A stretch of DNA of 6,560 nt from GWF2-43-63 sp035390965 (GTDB lineage Bacteria; Bacteroidota; Bacteroidia; Bacteroidales; DTU049), in assembly GCA_035390965.1 (NCBI GenBank), contig DAOPKE010000132.1, forward strand, positions 1 through 6,560, in the 5' to 3' direction. The notes beneath the pieces are model-generated. The model saw nothing but the letters and a program-made list of their open reading frames with translations, had not been told where the DNA came from and searched no databases. Positions 6,410-6,560 of the stretch are shown here, in pieces. The stretch's first letter is position 1, and every line of letters begins with the position of its first letter. The translations under genes were made by a program, and so were the position numbers.

Positions 6410-6560
6410 GGAAGACTCCGGATGTCTCATTGAATAAACCATTCCGTACCTGACGGCACGGGCCGGCGTTCTTTTTCGTGCTACCAATATTTTGTCCCTA
6501 CGGGACAATTGCAGCTTAGTCTTCTGTTTCCCTTCGGGCTCCAAATTCCAGAACAAATAC
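6410..6560. repeat. Long direct repeat, copy 2 (151 bases, reaches the window edge)
   Basis: This is the second copy of the unit starting at 6197. Differences from copy 1 lie at 6464, 6471, 6477, 6480 and 6505; four of the five are in or near a T-rich tract. Its hairpin TTGTCCC-TAC-GGGACAA (6492-6508) is a perfect seven-base stem. The match continues to the last base of the window, so the true end and the number of further copies are unknown. Confidence 0.85.
6492..6508. other. Hairpin TTGTCCC-TAC-GGGACAA in repeat copy 2
   Basis: A perfect seven-base inverted repeat with a three-base loop. The same site in copy 1 (6279-6295) differs only by G for A at 6292, which converts one A-U pair to G-U in plus-strand RNA and keeps the stem. 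No T-run follows directly, so it does not look like a standard intrinsic terminator. Confidence 0.6.

Noticed and set aside
6155..6556. A 133-codon minus-strand open frame across both repeat copies
   Set aside because: Its length follows from the repeat period being a multiple of three. It has no signal, family motif or upstream translation signal, and its repeated segment (EPEGKQKTKLQL) derives from the noncoding hairpin repeat.
6197..6560. CRISPR array
   Set aside because: The repeated unit is about 151 bases with a 62-base spacer and only two copies, far from CRISPR repeat sizes, and no cas genes are present.

Overview
The window looks like chromosomal DNA from a member of the Bacteroidota. 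The evidence is a secreted GH3/beta-lactamase fusion of a type familiar from that phylum, a polytopic membrane protein with C-terminal TPRs of a type common there, main genes without a Shine-Dalgarno sequence, and a downstream noncoding repeat with small CCCTACGGG and CCCTTCGGG hairpin motifs. No rRNA, tRNA, CRISPR array or replication origin was seen.

Left part (1-1079): an AT-rich accessory segment read on the minus strand. In transcription order it holds an IS30-family insertion sequence remnant (about 790-1004, transposase C-terminus with stops and a frameshift), a coding frame with no start codon that opens at the IS end (801-619), a 159-residue secreted protein of unknown function (607-128), and the first 37 codons of another protein that leaves the window (113-1). 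The last three are tightly spaced (11 and 14 bases between them) and probably formed one operon. The IS insertion, or a deletion next to it, appears to have removed the start of that operon.

Central part (1080-6095): two plus-strand genes, probably co-transcribed, with nine bases between stop codon and preferred ATG. The first encodes a 965-residue periplasmic fusion of a NagZ-like GH3 beta-N-acetylglucosaminidase and a serine beta-lactamase/penicillin-binding-type hydrolase. Both catalytic sets look intact, which suggests action on peptidoglycan or its fragments. The second encodes a 702-residue integral membrane protein with a GT-C-like membrane domain resembling eukaryotic TMTC O-mannosyltransferases, followed by at least six 34-residue TPR units. 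A shared cell-envelope role is an inference from position and domains; no common pathway is demonstrated.

Right part (6096-6560): no credible gene. It holds two copies of a 151-base sequence, about 97% identical, at a 213-base period. The second copy reaches the window edge, so the array may continue. The units contain small hairpins, and one copy difference changes an A-U pair to a G-U pair in the predicted stem.

I did not find a clear new defence or mobile system. The points most worth checking are the IS-truncated operon missed by ATG-based gene calling, the structured 213-base repeat, and the pairing of a two-enzyme envelope hydrolase with a TMTC-like membrane protein.
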